DNA of 64,000 nt from Capra hircus (Eukaryota > Chordata > Mammalia > Artiodactyla > Bovidae): NCBI RefSeq assembly GCF_001704415.2, contig NC_030826.1, forward strand, positions 33,475,324 to 33,539,323, in the 5' to 3' direction. The notes under the pieces were generated by a model. The model did no database searches, was not told the DNA's origin, and saw only the letters and a program-made list of their open reading frames with translations. The number at the start of each line of letters is the position of its first letter. Position 1 is the stretch's first letter. Shown in pieces: positions 1 through 64,000 of the stretch. Both the position numbers and the translations under genes were made by a program.

Positions 1-1082
1 TCATCAGAATCTCCTCCTTAAGAACTTAGGTTTGAGACTGGTGGCTTCTGGTTCTCTGTCCTCCTGCCTTGTTGGGGAAAGAACAAAGAAGCAGATGCCT
101 CTTCCAGTCCCTGCTCTAGTGGGAACCCAAGAGCCACGCCTGTGTCTTTATCTACATTCCTCTTTTTTTTTTCTTTTGCTTTATCTCATTTGGCGTATGT
201 GCTTACTGACATAGTCCTAACCAGACATCCCCTTAGCAAAGGTTCCCCACTCCAGTGCTCCCCACCGCCACCTCCCCTCAGGAGTGAGCCTCGAGGTCAG
301 AAATCCTTCTGTGAAAGCTGCATATTTTTTAAAGCAACGATGTGCTCCCAGGGCCTGTGCTTAGCCTCTGGGTACAGGAGGGGATGCAGGTCTAAATTTA
401 GGGCCCCTGACAGCTAAGGACAGCTCCATAATGTCCTACTGTGGAATGTAATTTTAATGACATTAAAAAATAAACAGCTCAAAGCTGTATATTAGTTATT
501 AGCTTCAATTACCTTCAATTCCTAGAGGATGCAACCTTGTGAACAGGGCCGTGTTATGAATTATGTCTCATGCACTGGCTCAGCTGGCAGAGGATACTCC
601 TGTCCTCTTCTGGATGGTGAGATGACCAACAGGAAGGTTGAAGCACTGCTCCTGGAGGGTACTGAGGCCCTACAAGACACCTCGGCGGACAGACCCTGAA
701 ACTAGCAGCGTTGGTGCCTCAGGACAGCCTGGACAGCTCCCGCTCTGCTCCCTGTTGGCCATGGCCAGGTACTTCATGGGAAAGGCTGCCAGCCTCAGTC
801 CTGGGGTGTTAGTTTTCCTTGTGACTTCTCTGTTGTCCAAAAATTTTACACCCACTGCTTCTGCACAGAAAGTTTATAGGAGGTGAATTCTCCAGGGAAC
901 TGTTTAGAGAACCAGCTCTTACACAGGTGTAATGGTCCATCGATCAAAGCTAGAACTGCAAAGCTTGGATTCTATTCACCTAGTACCACCTGGGGCATGG
1001 CCAGAGAAGGAAACGGGGTGACTCCAGCATGTGTCACCTATGACCAGGTTTGATCTCATTTTACTAACCCCACACACATTTG

Positions 1083-1178
1083 TTGTTGTTGTTCAGTCAC
1101 TCAGTTGTGTCCAACTCTTTGTGATCCTATGGACTGTAGCACGCCAGGCATCCCTGTCCTTCACATTCCCTGTCCACA
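1083..1178 (-). mobile_element. BovB (RTE) LINE 3'-end fragment
   Basis: The + strand reads TTCAGTCACTCAGTTGTGTC and continues through ggactgtagcacgccaggc, which is the reverse complement of the BovB 3' terminus. The same block recurs at 14396 and 21210. Only about 95 bp remain. Strand is given relative to BovB sense, with the reverse transcriptase on the - strand. Confidence 0.7.
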
Positions 1179-1187
1179 CACATTAAG

Positions 1188-1345
1188 TACTGCTTTGCAG
1201 AGCCAAGTACTGTTCAGGCTCTTTCCACATCAGTCCTTTAATCCTCTTAACCACCCAGTGAAGGTATATGTTGATGTTATAGCTTCCTTTTACAAACAAA
1301 GAAACCTAGGCAGGGGAGGTGAAGTAGCTGGTTCAGGGACCTACA
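1188..1345 (+). repeat. MIR-like ancient SINE remnant
   Basis: The order of short blocks matches the MIR core: a loss-of-size-class phrase (ttaatcctcttaaccaccc), then a tttacaaacaaagaaacc block, then a ggtgaagtagctggttcagg block. It is diverged, and the assignment is from pattern memory, not a database search. Confidence 0.5.
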
Positions 1346-1529
1346 ACCCATAATATACACATCCTGGAGAACTCCTTCTCAGTGGATTTTAGGTCACTGA
1401 CTCATATTTAAATACTCATGTTTAAAGAGAAAAGAAAATAGGGACTCTTTCAAAGAGGTAAGGAATCATCCCCAAATGAATTTTTGTGTTCATGAGCAAA
1501 TTTGCTTCATTTGCTCTTCATTTTTAAAA

Positions 1530-1773
1530 AATTTTATTTGTTTATTTATGTATGGCTTCACTGGGTCTTGGCTGCTGTGTGAGGGATTTCTCTAGTTGCA
1601 GTGTAGGGGCTTCTCTTGTTGTGGAGCACCGGCTTTAGGCGCACGGGTTTCAGTGGTTGCAGCACATGGGCCCAGCCCTCCATGTGGCATATGGAATCTT
1701 CCCAAACCAGAGATCGAACCTGACTCCCCCCACACACCAGTAGGTGGATTTCCAACCACTGGACCTGCTGTTA
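1530..1773 (-). mobile_element. CHR-type tRNA SINE, antisense
   Basis: The + strand shows the A/T-rich tail first (ttttatttgtttatttatg), then ggcttcactgggtcttggc, ttctcttgttgtggagcac and ccagagatcgaacctgactc, ending in accactggacc. This is the reverse complement of the cetartiodactyl CHR SINE with its tRNA-derived head. A second copy in the same orientation lies at 8630-8848. Confidence 0.75.
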
Positions 1774-3043
1774 ATTTTTGAAGGTTGTAGACTTACACAG
1801 GCTCCAACACTCACTTGGGCCAGACTAACATAGGGAGGGAATTAGGCAGGTGTGCACAATTGGAAGTATAAACCCAAGACTTCACATTTTAAGGGTTAGA
1901 GGAAGAGGCCAGTTTCTCTCTGGAGATTTCCCAGGCTGATTGCTACAAGGTTGGATGTCCTGAGGGTCCCTGTTGGGCCTTCAGAGATCAGTGTTCAGGA
2001 AAGGGCCTTGGGTGGGAAATGTAACTCTGGAAGTGAGAGATAACTTGAGAGCAGATATGCTAAACGAGTGAACATGCAGCCCATTATGGAACCTGGCATT
2101 TCTGACGTTTTCAAGCACGTGGTTTACAAAATGATTTCGGTAGACACCTCTCTGAGGGAAAGGTTGTCATTTTTCTAGTGTAAAGTAAGTTCCTTGTCAC
2201 TTGAACGTCAGTGAGCTGGTAGAAAAGAAAACTCTTAGGCCCTTCAAAGGAAGCCGGAGGCCACGCTGCAGGACACCCGAGGCTGGGAAGCAGTTTCTCA
2301 CTAGAGCCTTGAAAACAAGCAAAACGGAGTCTGCGAGCATCAGCATTTATTTCTCTAGGACTGTCATCAGTTCCTCACAGAAGCCAAGCGGCCGCAGGAT
2401 GCCTAGGTGCAGGATCCCTGACCTACACATCCATGAGGGGCCCTGAACAGTAAATGCAAAAGGGTGAGGGCTTCGCGGCGAGGCCTCTGGCTTCGCAGGG
2501 CGCGGAAAGGCCTGGATACAAGAGATGCTCCTTTGCCCTCATCGCATCAGTGGGGTCCACACTGCAAAGGGATGCCCCCGTCCCTCCTGTCGCCCCTTTC
2601 CGGAAGCCCGCCTCCAGCCCTGGGCGCCGCCGGCTCGCACGCTCCTTCCCGCCTCCAACGGCAGCTGGCACTCATTTTCGCGGCGGAGGTAGCGCGTCCA
2701 CCGCGCTGCGCGCTGCGGCCTACAAGATGCGCTGACGTCGCGGAGGGCCGGCAGTCGGCGCGGAGCGGCCGGCGCGCGCGTGAGGGTCCTCCGCGAGTTA
2801 GACAGGCGAAGGCACAAGGCCTGGCCCGCGAAGGGCGGCGGCCGGGCGGAGCCGCACCCTCGGAGAGGCCGACGCGCAGACTGGCGGGGATGGGGGGCGC
2901 CGGGGCCCGCACCTCTCCCCGGCGCTCGCGCGGCCCCGGGAGCGCTCAGTGACGACGACGGCGCCGCCCCTGCTCGGCAGTGCCGAGTCCGCTTCCTCAG
3001 GGAGCCCGCTTCGTCAGGGAGTCAGCGGCCGGCGGCGGCCGGC

Positions 3044-3079
3044 ATGAGGAGCGGCCGGGGCCGGGCCAGGCCTCGCTGA
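3044..3079 (+). other. Upstream ORF 1 in the possible ULK2 leader (11 codons)
   Basis: ATG at 3044 followed by 10 Arg/Gly-rich codons and TGA at 3077-3079. It is in the same frame as the main ATG, and the stop prevents an ATG-initiated N-terminal extension. It matters only if transcription starts upstream of 3044. Confidence 0.35.
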
Positions 3080-55826
<52,747 letters not shown>

Positions 55827-56076
55827 GCAGCAGCAGGCCTGCCCCCAGGACCAGCGGTGGGTGTCAGGTGATGCCATTGGGAGCACAGCTTGGGTCCTGT
55901 CGCCCCACTCTTACATGGTGACTACCAAAGAGCACGCAGTGGTTTCACAAAGGAAAACCAATCCCAGAACTACATATTGTAGGAGGTCTGCCTAACCAGA
56001 GAAGTCACCCCTTCCCTTTCTCTTTATAGAAGCAGATGCAAAAGTGTTCCACTGGGCTTTCGGTTTGATTTCGGTA

Positions 56077-56082
56077 AATAAA
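56077..56082 (+). terminator. Proximal AATAAA (candidate early poly(A) signal)
   Basis: AATAAA 250 nt after the stop codon. No strong GT-rich element follows closely, so use would be minor. Confidence 0.3.
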
Positions 56083-57355
56083 CATACCTTAGAACTAGAG
56101 TCACCAATATGGTTACTGTTAAGGAGAGTTAGCATGAGGTGATGAGTGGCTCTTTGTACTAGCCACCAGAGCACAGTGTGGGACTCCTCGTATTCACTGA
56201 GGCGTGAAGTAAAAGCCCCATCTCCTCCGGGCAGTTCAGTTCTCGGGGTGAGTTTGTCTGAGTCTGAGCAAGCACCCATAAACAGCTCAGGAAGAAATAG
56301 CTTAAGAAGGAGTGAAAGATGACTCTTGGAAGATATTGTGAAATCTTCAATTTGAGCTAACATGGACATATATTAATAATCTTCCAAAATCTTTCATATT
56401 GCACTAATTTATTAAAACAACTGTATTGGATTTTGCAATTTAAAACTAACTGAGGCACAATGGACTTGTTTAGAGTATTTTACTTGATTATATATGCGTA
56501 CCCTTTCTAGAATTCACATGTAATCTCTCGTGGACTTTTCAGTGGTAAAGACTTGTGTTTTATGAGCCTCTGCATTTTCTTAACCTGTTCATCTACGCCT
56601 ACAGGTTTTCTCTCACTGATGTTTTTAAGTTGCTGGTTGTCTGCTTTAGTTTGCATTTTTTTTACTGTGCATGCGTAATGTGCATTCATGCCTGTGACCG
56701 CTAGGTTTATTCGGGCAGCACTGGAACAAGTGGCAGGCCAGAGATACACCCAAGAATTGCAGTAGGGCCAAAACAGAGTTGGTGACCTCTAGGCTTTTTA
56801 GTGATGTGGAGTTTTACATGAAGTCAGTGAAAAATGAGGTTTGTTTTCTCTTAGGATAAGGGGCGGCTCTCTCCAGCCCGTGTGCGTTTTCCTGTTAATC
56901 CCGGCAGTCCACCAGGGAGCTAGTCGTGGAGAATGTGGGCCCTTAACGTCCCTGCAGAAACGGTGCCCACGCAATCGATGATTTGGTTTCTTTGACTTAC
57001 GTGCTTGGATACTTGAACAAACCATTCTCCAGTTTTAATCCTCTTAGATGATATCATCTAAACTTGGACAAATTGCACAGAAGCTCTTTGGCATTAATCT
57101 AATTTAGTGTACTGATAAAAACAAAAACAAGGTTTTCCTTTGACAAAGTAATGTAATTTTTACCTTATTTATCTGTATAAAATTCCAGCAGTTAATTTGA
57201 ACATTTATTTATATGATGTTTGTATTTTTAGGTCTTTAATACGGTGTTTCTACCTCTCATTTGTAACTGCATGCATTACTCTTGAAACTAGGTAAAACTC
57301 ACTGAATTGTGTAGTAGCCTTTTTATTATTGCCTGTACAGATGTATACTAAGATA

Positions 57356-57361
57356 AATAAA
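57356..57361 (+). terminator. Probable main ULK2 poly(A) signal
   Basis: AATAAA with two TGTA words just upstream (57334-57337 and 57342-57345), which fit CFIm binding, and a GT-rich stretch downstream (aggtgtttctag, 57369 on). This is the best-supported 3' end by sequence. Confidence 0.6.
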
Positions 57362-57946
57362 ACTGACCAGGTGTTTCTAGGACAAGGCTGGGTCCCTGTG
57401 ACGTGGCTTGTCAGACCAACTCCTTCCTCAGTGAGTTTGGAGGCTGGGTGGTTAACACACATTGCCCCAGGACTTCAGGTTGTGGTGACAGTTCTGCAGG
57501 CTATGGGAGCAGGGCTATGCTGGGGGCCCCCCTCCCCCAGCAGGGTGACAAGCACCATTACCAGTGATGCTCTAGTTTGTACCACTGTTTTGAGTGTAAA
57601 GGGCAGTTTCTTGTATGTTCTCTGTTACCACCTAGGTTATCTCAGTTGATCCTCCAAAGGGGGTGGGTGCATTCTGGCCCCTCCTCCCCTTTCCCGTTTG
57701 TTTTAAACACAGGACGGAATGAGTTCACAGTGAGGAAATGCTTGGTCTGCCATCAGTACCTAGGGAGTAGTCTCCAAGTGCATTCTTCTTCTTGTGCGAG
57801 AAAAGTCAGGTGGTAGGTGGTGTATGTGTGAAACCCTGCGGTCTGAACAGCAGAAAACAAACTGTAAATGCAGGAATAATGATTCTGATTATATTTCCAT
57901 TATCAAGGCCAATTGTTTTAAGAGATTTTGCCTTGATTATAGCAAT

Positions 57947-57952
57947 AATAAA
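57947..57952 (+). terminator. Distal AATAAA (alternative ULK2 poly(A) signal)
   Basis: AATAAA in caataataaacaaatgc, followed by a T/GT-rich stretch (57964-58005, including gtgtatcttttgatttttc). It would lengthen the 3' UTR by about 590 nt. Confidence 0.4.
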
Positions 57953-60074
57953 CAAATGCTTTATGTTTCCATGTGTATCTTTTGATTTTTCTATCGTTTG
58001 TTTCATGAAATGGAAATGGACCAGTCCATACATTCATGGATTGACATCTGGAAAGTTATGGACAGTACAAATGCAGGTAGAGGAGTAATCCGTGAATGTG
58101 CTAGCTGGCTGTTCCTGTTGTAAGGATTTGCCTGAGCTGGGCCTACGCTGGGCCTGAGGGATGATGCCCACACCCGCTTCTCCTCAAGAGGAAGAGCCAG
58201 AGTGCCCTTCTGTCATTCCGCCCTCCCTGGGGTCGAGAAGAGGAGGCTAGAGAAAAGGTTACTGTTTGGGCTGGATGGGCTCAGTCCCCACAGGTAACAG
58301 GAGGGGAGTCAAGCTGGACACCATGGATGTGAAGTTGTTACTTGGCTCTAGAAGGCCCGTGAGGTGATGGGGGGACTTGTGTATGGGCCTTGGAGGAAGT
58401 CTTGCTGCTTCCGCCACAGCCTCCGCAAGCAGTCACCTGTTCTCACTGGGACTGAGTGAACTTGTATTGTTCCAGGAGGCTACCTGCTGCTGGGGAGCTT
58501 GGCGTCTTCCCTCCCTGACAGACACCACCTGGAAGTATCGTGTCTGCTCTGCACGCGAGGAGATGACTCTGGCTGTGCCCTGAGCCCCAAGTCTGCAGCC
58601 GTGGAGGCTCCTGAGTGCTGCCTGAGTCTCCTTGTTTGTCCTAGCCCTGGCAGGAACACTGTGGGCAAGGGGTCAGGATGGCCAGGTCCTCACACAAACA
58701 GAGGAGACTCATCACAGTGGCCCACCTGGAAAAGCACCCACCATGGGAAATAACCGGTAGCCCCTAAAGTTTCAGCCTTTGTGGACAAGGCAGGGTCAAA
58801 CAGGTGAAGGGTCATGGTAGGCCAGTACGCAGACTGTTCTGGAGGAAGGGGCCAAGGCTTCAGGTCCCCTTCCCCAGGGCCTTGCTTGGCCGGTTAGTAA
58901 TCTGCCATGTAAATCTTTGTTTTGGCCATTCAGTGTGTCCTTTTTAAAGAGCCTTTGGAGTGGATCTGAGTGAGGTCACCGAGCCCTGGGCTTCCTCTCC
59001 TCCTCCCACTCCCAGGCTGTTGCATCTTGGCTGTTCTCTGCCTCCTTGGGTGCAGCTCTCTTGGTCTCAGACTTCCTCTTGCAGTGGTGGCCCCTTGACA
59101 CATTCCTTCCTCGCCTCTCCCTCCCAACAATCTCCAGTCTGGAGGCTTCTGTGAGTGGCGGGGTAAAAAGTCCCTGGTATGGACTGGCTGAGGGTCCTAG
59201 TCTCTGGGCTCAGATGGGGGATGGATCTGAGCCAGGCAGGGGGGCTCTGAGGGAGGCTGAGGCTGGGGACCCTTCTCCAGTCACAGGCTGTCTCCTCATC
59301 GTGTCTGGTGTTCAGAGATGTGAGTCCTCCGTGGACTCTGGACACTGAAGATATGGAATAAAATCTGATTTCTCAGACCAGCTGACCTTGAGCACATGTC
59401 AACATTTAAGAGGTCGCTCACAGAGGAGCCAGCTTGTGACCAGAGCATGTCAGTCCAGAGAGGATATGAAAACTGGGGGATTCTTGGGAACAGATGCTTG
59501 TTACGTAAGGGGCTTGTTTACTCCCACATGGGTCCCAGCTTCCTTCCACATGGTCACGAACACATCATCTGCTCTGCAGCATCCTGTCCAGGAGGCTGGA
59601 CAGGATGCCCCGTGGTGCCCACTTGCTCCATTCAGGACTGAATGGCCAGCACCTTCGGCAGCTACTCAGCCCTGCTGCTGAGCTGCAAAGCAACCAGATG
59701 ACACCTGAAATTTGAATATCACATAACTTACATGTCACAAAATCTCTTTTTTTTAATATCCACTTTAAATGTATAAGAACCAGGCTTAATCTGCAGGCTG
59801 TTGTGTGTGTTCCCGGTGCTCGGGTGAAGCACAGAAGAGCCCGGCGTTGAGGTGCGCATGGTGGCAGGGACAGGCCCCTGGGGATGTGTGCCCCCCCCAC
59901 CCATGTATCAGTTAACCCGGATGTGGACGGTCCACATCTGGGCCAGCAGCACAGCCCTGGTGATGATTCCGACCTTAAACATTTCACTGGATGGTTAGTA
60001 AATACACAGGATGCAGAGTTTGCATGATTATTAGTTTTGGAGCATCTGGAGACACTTACTTTTCTGGTCCTTGG

Positions 60075-60185
60075 ACAAGTGAGGCCCCTTTCACTCATGC
60101 TGTGTGGCCTTGGGCAGATCCCTCGCCTTCTTGCAGCTTTGCTTTTCCATCCAGTGAAGATGATCACAGGGGCACCTACTCATAC
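60075..60185. repeat. MIR-like remnant
   Basis: gtgtggccttgggcagatcc, ctcgccttcttgcagctttg and cagtgaagatgatcacaggg match MIR blocks in order. Confidence 0.5.
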
Positions 60186-61109
60186 GGTTCTGGTGGGGAA
60201 AACGCCCCACAGACAGAAGGGCACTGAAGGGCCTGAGGAAAACCTAGGAGCAGGGGCTTACAGGCTTACGCAGGTACCTATTCAGCCCTGCTCCCCAGAA
60301 GCCCAGCTCACTTCTGAGAGGAGCAGGAAGGCAAGTCCTGGGCCCCCTTCCTTCAGAGAAACCACCCCGAAGACCCCTGGGCCCCTCCAGGAGCTTGTGC
60401 GATCAGCCTTTCTCTTGAGAGTAGTGGGGCATGGCGTCCCAAAGGAGAGACAAAAGGGTCTCCAGGGGAAAGGCTGGTCCAGGTCTCCCCCTGACTTCTG
60501 CCTCCAGGGGCCTTCATGCTCCTGTGTTGAGGACAGCCCTGAAGGGGCTTCGGTGGGTGAGAATGGCCAGGCCTCCAGCCAACAGGGTGAAGTAGGAACA
60601 ACTCTTGAGTTGCTGTACACTTGGATTTAGGGGTGACTCCCTGGAGTGGAAGAGGAGGGGTCTTTGTGAGGCAGGGTCTAGAGGAGGCATCACCTCTTCT
60701 GTGAGAGGTGTGTCCTAGGCCAGAGGCTGATGGATAAATTTCAAGAAACTGCAATGTTTGACTTCAAAGTTGGTCTCTTCCTACTTACACACCTGCCATG
60801 CTGGGACTGCAGCAATGCGAGGCTTGACTGCTCTCTCAGGGTGTACCTTTCAGACAGGACCGATAACCACATGGCGAGTGCCGTGAATGCCATGAAGGAG
60901 AGAGGGACAGTGTCATTGCTGTGGGTGGGCTCACGGTGGGGGTGATGGAGCCAAAGTCAGGAAAAGATGAGTAGCCATTGCCCAGGTTAAGGAAGGAGGC
61001 GGGGGTGTTCTGAGAGCAGGACTAGCCTGTGCAAAGGCCCTGTGGCAGGGAAACCTGCCTTAATGGAGGCAGTGACAAGACAGCAGTCCTCTGACCCAGC
61101 ACCATGTGC

Positions 61110-61285
61110 TTTTTGTAGCACAGTAACCAGTTTCTGAAATTGCCCTGTTTATGCTTTTACTTGCTATTCTGCTCACCTCACTAAAGTGTCATCTCTCTCC
61201 AGCCAGGAATCTGTCTTATTAATAATGCACCGAGTTCCTAGAACATTTCTTGGCAAAGAGCAGGTGCTCAAAACATATTTGTGGA
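61110..61285 (+). repeat. L2-like ancient LINE 3' end
   Basis: cacctcactaaagtgtcatc, gaatctgtcttattaataat, gagttcctagaacatttctt and ggtgctcaaaacatatttgt follow the L2 3' end order. Confidence 0.5.
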
Positions 61286-61310
61286 AAATGATGGTGGCAT
61301 TTATGATTTT

Positions 61311-61411
61311 GGTGGTGGTGGTGGTAGTGATGGTGGTGGTGAGGAGGATGATGCTGGTGGGTATGTGGGGATGGTGGTGGTGATGTTGCTGTTGGTGGGT
61401 ATGGTAGTGAC
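61311..61411 (+). repeat. (TGG)n/(GGT)n-rich imperfect triplet repeat
   Basis: ggtggtggtggtggtagtga and related GTG/GAT triplets for about 100 bp, immediately after the L2-like piece. Open frames on both strands across it are low-complexity (Val/Met-rich or His/Thr-rich) and not called genes. Confidence 0.85.
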
Positions 61412-61984
61412 AGTGGCGATATCCACATTCCAGGCAGATAGACACCGTTTGTCTATCTGGATGTCGTCACACATCCAGCAACTTCTACGTGAGCATGTAT
61501 AGATCTCGCAGGGCCTGGGAGGGGACTGAAGGTGCTTGCTGACTCTCACGGTGGTCAGTGCCCACATCAGGATCTGCCTCAGGCAAGCTCCCTGGAGCCC
61601 ACTTCCTGACACGCCCCCACAAGATGCAGATACAGCAATGACTCTGCTTGGGCACAGGGACTCTTTTACGCACCTCTTTGCACATGTGAGTGCATCCATC
61701 CTGTGATGGACACAGGCTCTCGTCACCGGCCCTGCCTGACCAGAGGTCAGTGCATCGGGTCAAAGTGTGCAGCTAGGAAGGCTGGAGAGGCCCCCTCAGA
61801 GCTGTGGGAAGGTTTGACACAGGCGGGTGGCCTGGTTGCACTGGCAGCTTGGAGAAAAGATGGGAAGCGGCATAAGTGGACACAGGGACACCCCCTGAAA
61901 TGTCTTCAAAGGAGAAAGTGCCTGGTTTCTAGAGACAGGGAGGAGATAAAACCCATGTAACTTGGAGATAAACAGGATGAGGGT

Positions 61985-62190
61985 GTATCCAGGAGGGTTC
62001 TCTGTTGCTAGGAATTGTGTATGAGATTGTTTTTGCCGTGTAACAAAACCATTCCAAGAACAGTAGCTTCACACAGTGAGCACACCTGATTCTCACAGTT
62101 CTGTGGTCCAGCTGAATGGCTCTGGTTGGCTTTGCATGGCTGGTGCTCAGTGGCCTGGGGGCCCTCACCTGTGTTTGTGGGTTTGCTTGA
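61985..62190. repeat. Possible ancient interspersed repeat
   Basis: gccgtgtaacaaaaccattc, cttcacacagtgagcacacc and ttctcacagttctgtggtcc look like a common dispersed mammalian block; family not assigned. Confidence 0.4.
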
Positions 62191-62853
62191 CGTTCTGCTG
62201 TCGACTGCTGGCCCAACCCCATTCAGGAGTGCCTGGTGTCAGAGGACGAGCCCTGGACACTCAGTCCTCAGCCCTGACTAGGATCTGTTAGTGTCCCATT
62301 GGCCGAGTCCAGGGTCAACGTGGGAAGTAGAGTCCACCTCAGGGGGAGCACAGCCCTGTGCGCCTAGGGGTGGTGGGGGCAGAGTCCTTGCAGCTGCCAT
62401 GCATGGAAAGGACCCCAGCTGGTTTAAGCAGGATGGAATTGGTAAAACACAAATATTTGTAAGAAAAATCTTGGGGAGGCCTGGGAATAGGATCAGAGCT
62501 GAGGACATGCAGAATGGATGTCATTGCACTGCTGTACCCCTCGTCCACTGCTGCTCTGGGGGCTTGATCCTGTGGCGACTCCACCTCGTGTGCAGAGAAG
62601 ACCCAGGGCCACTTTGCACCTCCTGGGTCACACAAAAGACCCTGTTTGCAAGGCAGGTAGAGCTCAGGCCCAGTCATCGCCTTTGCATGGATTGGAGAGG
62701 CCAAGGGTAAGGATCTACACAGAAATGTGGGTGGTGTCCTGAGGGGTCAGGGCCTAGAAGAAGGGAGACCTGGAAATCCGATGTGAGGGGGTCTGGGGGT
62801 GGCCCATGCCGATGACCTAGGGAGCAGGCACACAGCGTTGTGTTTCATGTCAG

Positions 62854-62872
62854 TGGCCACCAGGGGGAGCGC
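62854..62872 (+). promoter_or_regulatory. CTCF-like binding motif
   Basis: The 19-bp sequence starting TGGCCACCAGGGGG and ending AGCGC matches the CTCF core consensus (TGGCCACCAGGGGGCGCTA) fully through the CCACCAGGGGG core, with differences only at the 3' edge. It is not inside a Bov SINE. Occupancy is not shown by sequence. Confidence 0.6.
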
Positions 62873-64000
62873 CAGGCAAACCAGGTCGCAGATGACTCAT
62901 CCAGAGGTGGACCAGCCTTATTTCCAGACCCCGGTGCTGGCGTTGGCGCCAGAAGCCACAACCAGTGGCCCAAGTGCCCAGCGTGCAGCAGCCCCGCCGC
63001 TGACCTCCAGGCTGGCTCTCAAGAGGCCCACAGCAGCAAGCATGCAGGGTGGAGTGGTCACCAGGTCAGCACCCCACCTCCTGTGGGCTCCCCTTTTCTG
63101 TCTCGTGCTCCCTGGACACTTCCCAGCCAAATCCTGCATGGGAGCTCGGCTCCTCACCGCGAGGGCCTCCTCTCTCAGTGTCTGAGAACTGACTGGTCCC
63201 GTTTCCCTGTGGATGATGATGATTCTTTTTATAAGTACTTTGTGTCTGTTGCAGAAATCCTTACAAAGAACAAACTTTCCATCACCTCAGAGATTATATT
63301 AACATTTTGGTTCATCCACTCAGATGACCTCCCTGTGTAAACGACATCTTTTATAAAAATGCAGTTATAGAAATTATACTGTTTAAAAACTTGTGTATGA
63401 AGGTATTATGCGCAGCTGCCCTTTTTCAGGATCTGAAGCCTTTTCTCGAGTGGCTGCACCTTCATTTATCTCACTGGTCCAAACCTGAAGGGTCTGAGGG
63501 CTGTTCTGATCTGTGCTATTCATCAGCAATGCTACAGTGAGGCTGCTGGCACCTGGCGGTTCACTCCTTCAAGTTTCCTCGATAAATTCCTCTGCTGAAG
63601 CTGCACCCGAACCCATTGCCTCTTGCCCCCACTGTTCCAGCCCATGGTTTCTGGGGTATTCCATCCTGTTATCCCTTCTGTGGCTCTCAGGGTGCCCCTC
63701 GTCAGCTGCATCCCACAGAAAACACTCCCACGGCCAGCAGACACTTAGCATGGACGCCCCATGTTTCTTCTTTAGATAGGAGGAAATTCTCTCTGTGTGA
63801 TGTGATATCAATGGATACAGGTCACGATCCATGTGTCCACACCCACAGGAGGTCAATTCTGGGCTCTGAGCGGTGATGACGTGTCCACGGAGCTTCATCA
63901 ACTGTGACAGATATACCCACCGATGGGGATGTTGCTGGTGTCTGTGTGGTGGCAGGGGATGCACAGGAAGTCCCTTACTTTCCCTCCACATTTGCTGTGC

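Larger units (their letters stand above)
1..2460. other. Intergenic region upstream of ULK2
   Basis: No coding gene is supported here. All open frames are short, lack recognisable domains and overlap repeats. The stretch holds a BovB remnant (about 1083-1178), a MIR-like element (about 1188-1345) and a CHR-type tRNA SINE (about 1530-1773). I see nothing identifiable in 1-1080 and 1776-2460. GC content rises abruptly after about 2460, where the ULK2 CpG island begins. Confidence 0.7.
55827..57385 (+). other. ULK2: ULK2 3' untranslated region (main form, inferred)
   Basis: Follows the stop codon without any Bov SINE, unlike the introns. It contains ATTTA-type AU-rich words (about 57165-57215). 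The 3' boundary is inferred from the poly(A) signal at 57356-57361; a longer form to about 57970 is possible. Confidence 0.65.
57386..64000. other. Region downstream of ULK2 without a recognised gene
   Basis: 6.6 kb, mostly GC-moderate unique sequence. It holds an alternative poly(A) signal (57947-57952), a MIR-like block (about 60075-60185), an L2-like piece (61110-61285), a TGG-rich repeat (61311-61411), an old repeat (about 61985-62190) and a CTCF-like motif (62854-62872). Long frames such as 60037-60630 (+) and 59565-60167 (-) have no domain, splice structure or known relative that I can recognise. In human, ALDH3A1 lies downstream of ULK2; I find no trace of its coding sequence here. Confidence 0.65.

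Noticed and set aside
60037..60630. 197-codon open frame downstream of ULK2
   Set aside because: GC-rich, with an equally long frame on the other strand (59565-60167). No domain, no splice or promoter signals, and part overlaps a MIR-like block. Best read as chance.
61173..61726. His- and Thr-rich frames on the - strand over the TGG repeat
   Set aside because: Direct product of the triplet repeat; not a gene.

Overview
This window is nuclear DNA of a ruminant mammal (Pecora: a cattle, sheep, goat or deer type genome; the species cannot be told from what is visible). The evidence is the density of Bov-tA and BOV-A2 SINEs, pieces of the BovB (RTE) retrotransposon and CHR-type tRNA SINEs, set among older mammalian L1, L2 and MIR remnants. 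It contains one recognisable protein-coding gene.

That gene is ULK2 (unc-51 like autophagy activating kinase 2), complete on the + strand. I traced 27 coding exons from an ATG at 3248 to a TGA at 55824-55826. All 26 introns are GT-AG, all phases join, and the total is 3,108 nt (1,035 codons plus stop). The human protein, as I recall it, is 1,036 residues. Exons 1-11 carry the Ser/Thr kinase domain (Gly loop, Lys39, HRD Asp131, DFG 158-160, Thr173 activation loop, APE 182-184). Exons 12-22 encode the Ser/Pro-rich disordered linker, with an LC3-interacting motif at 353-356 and an mTORC1-type FTVGSPP site at Ser728. Exons 23-27 encode the C-terminal EAT (MIT-like) domain that binds ATG13 and FIP200.

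Layout: 1-2460 is intergenic with old repeats; 2460-3590 is a CpG-island promoter and 5' leader with short upstream ORFs; 3248-55826 is the ULK2 coding span; 55827 to about 57380 is the likely 3' UTR, with an alternative poly(A) site near 57950; from there to 64000 I find no gene, only ancient repeats, a TGG-rich simple repeat and one strong CTCF-like motif at 62854-62872.

No bacterial, viral or CRISPR system is present, and no RNA gene beyond SINE-embedded tRNA-like heads. The observations most worth testing concern ULK2 itself: a consensus-quality 5' splice site inside exon 15, tandem 3' splice sites at exon 27 that open a 72-residue alternative C-terminus, and a leader uORF. At the genome level they are young SINE insertions with clean target-site duplications, a SINE-in-SINE insertion, small tandem duplications and the CTCF-like site.
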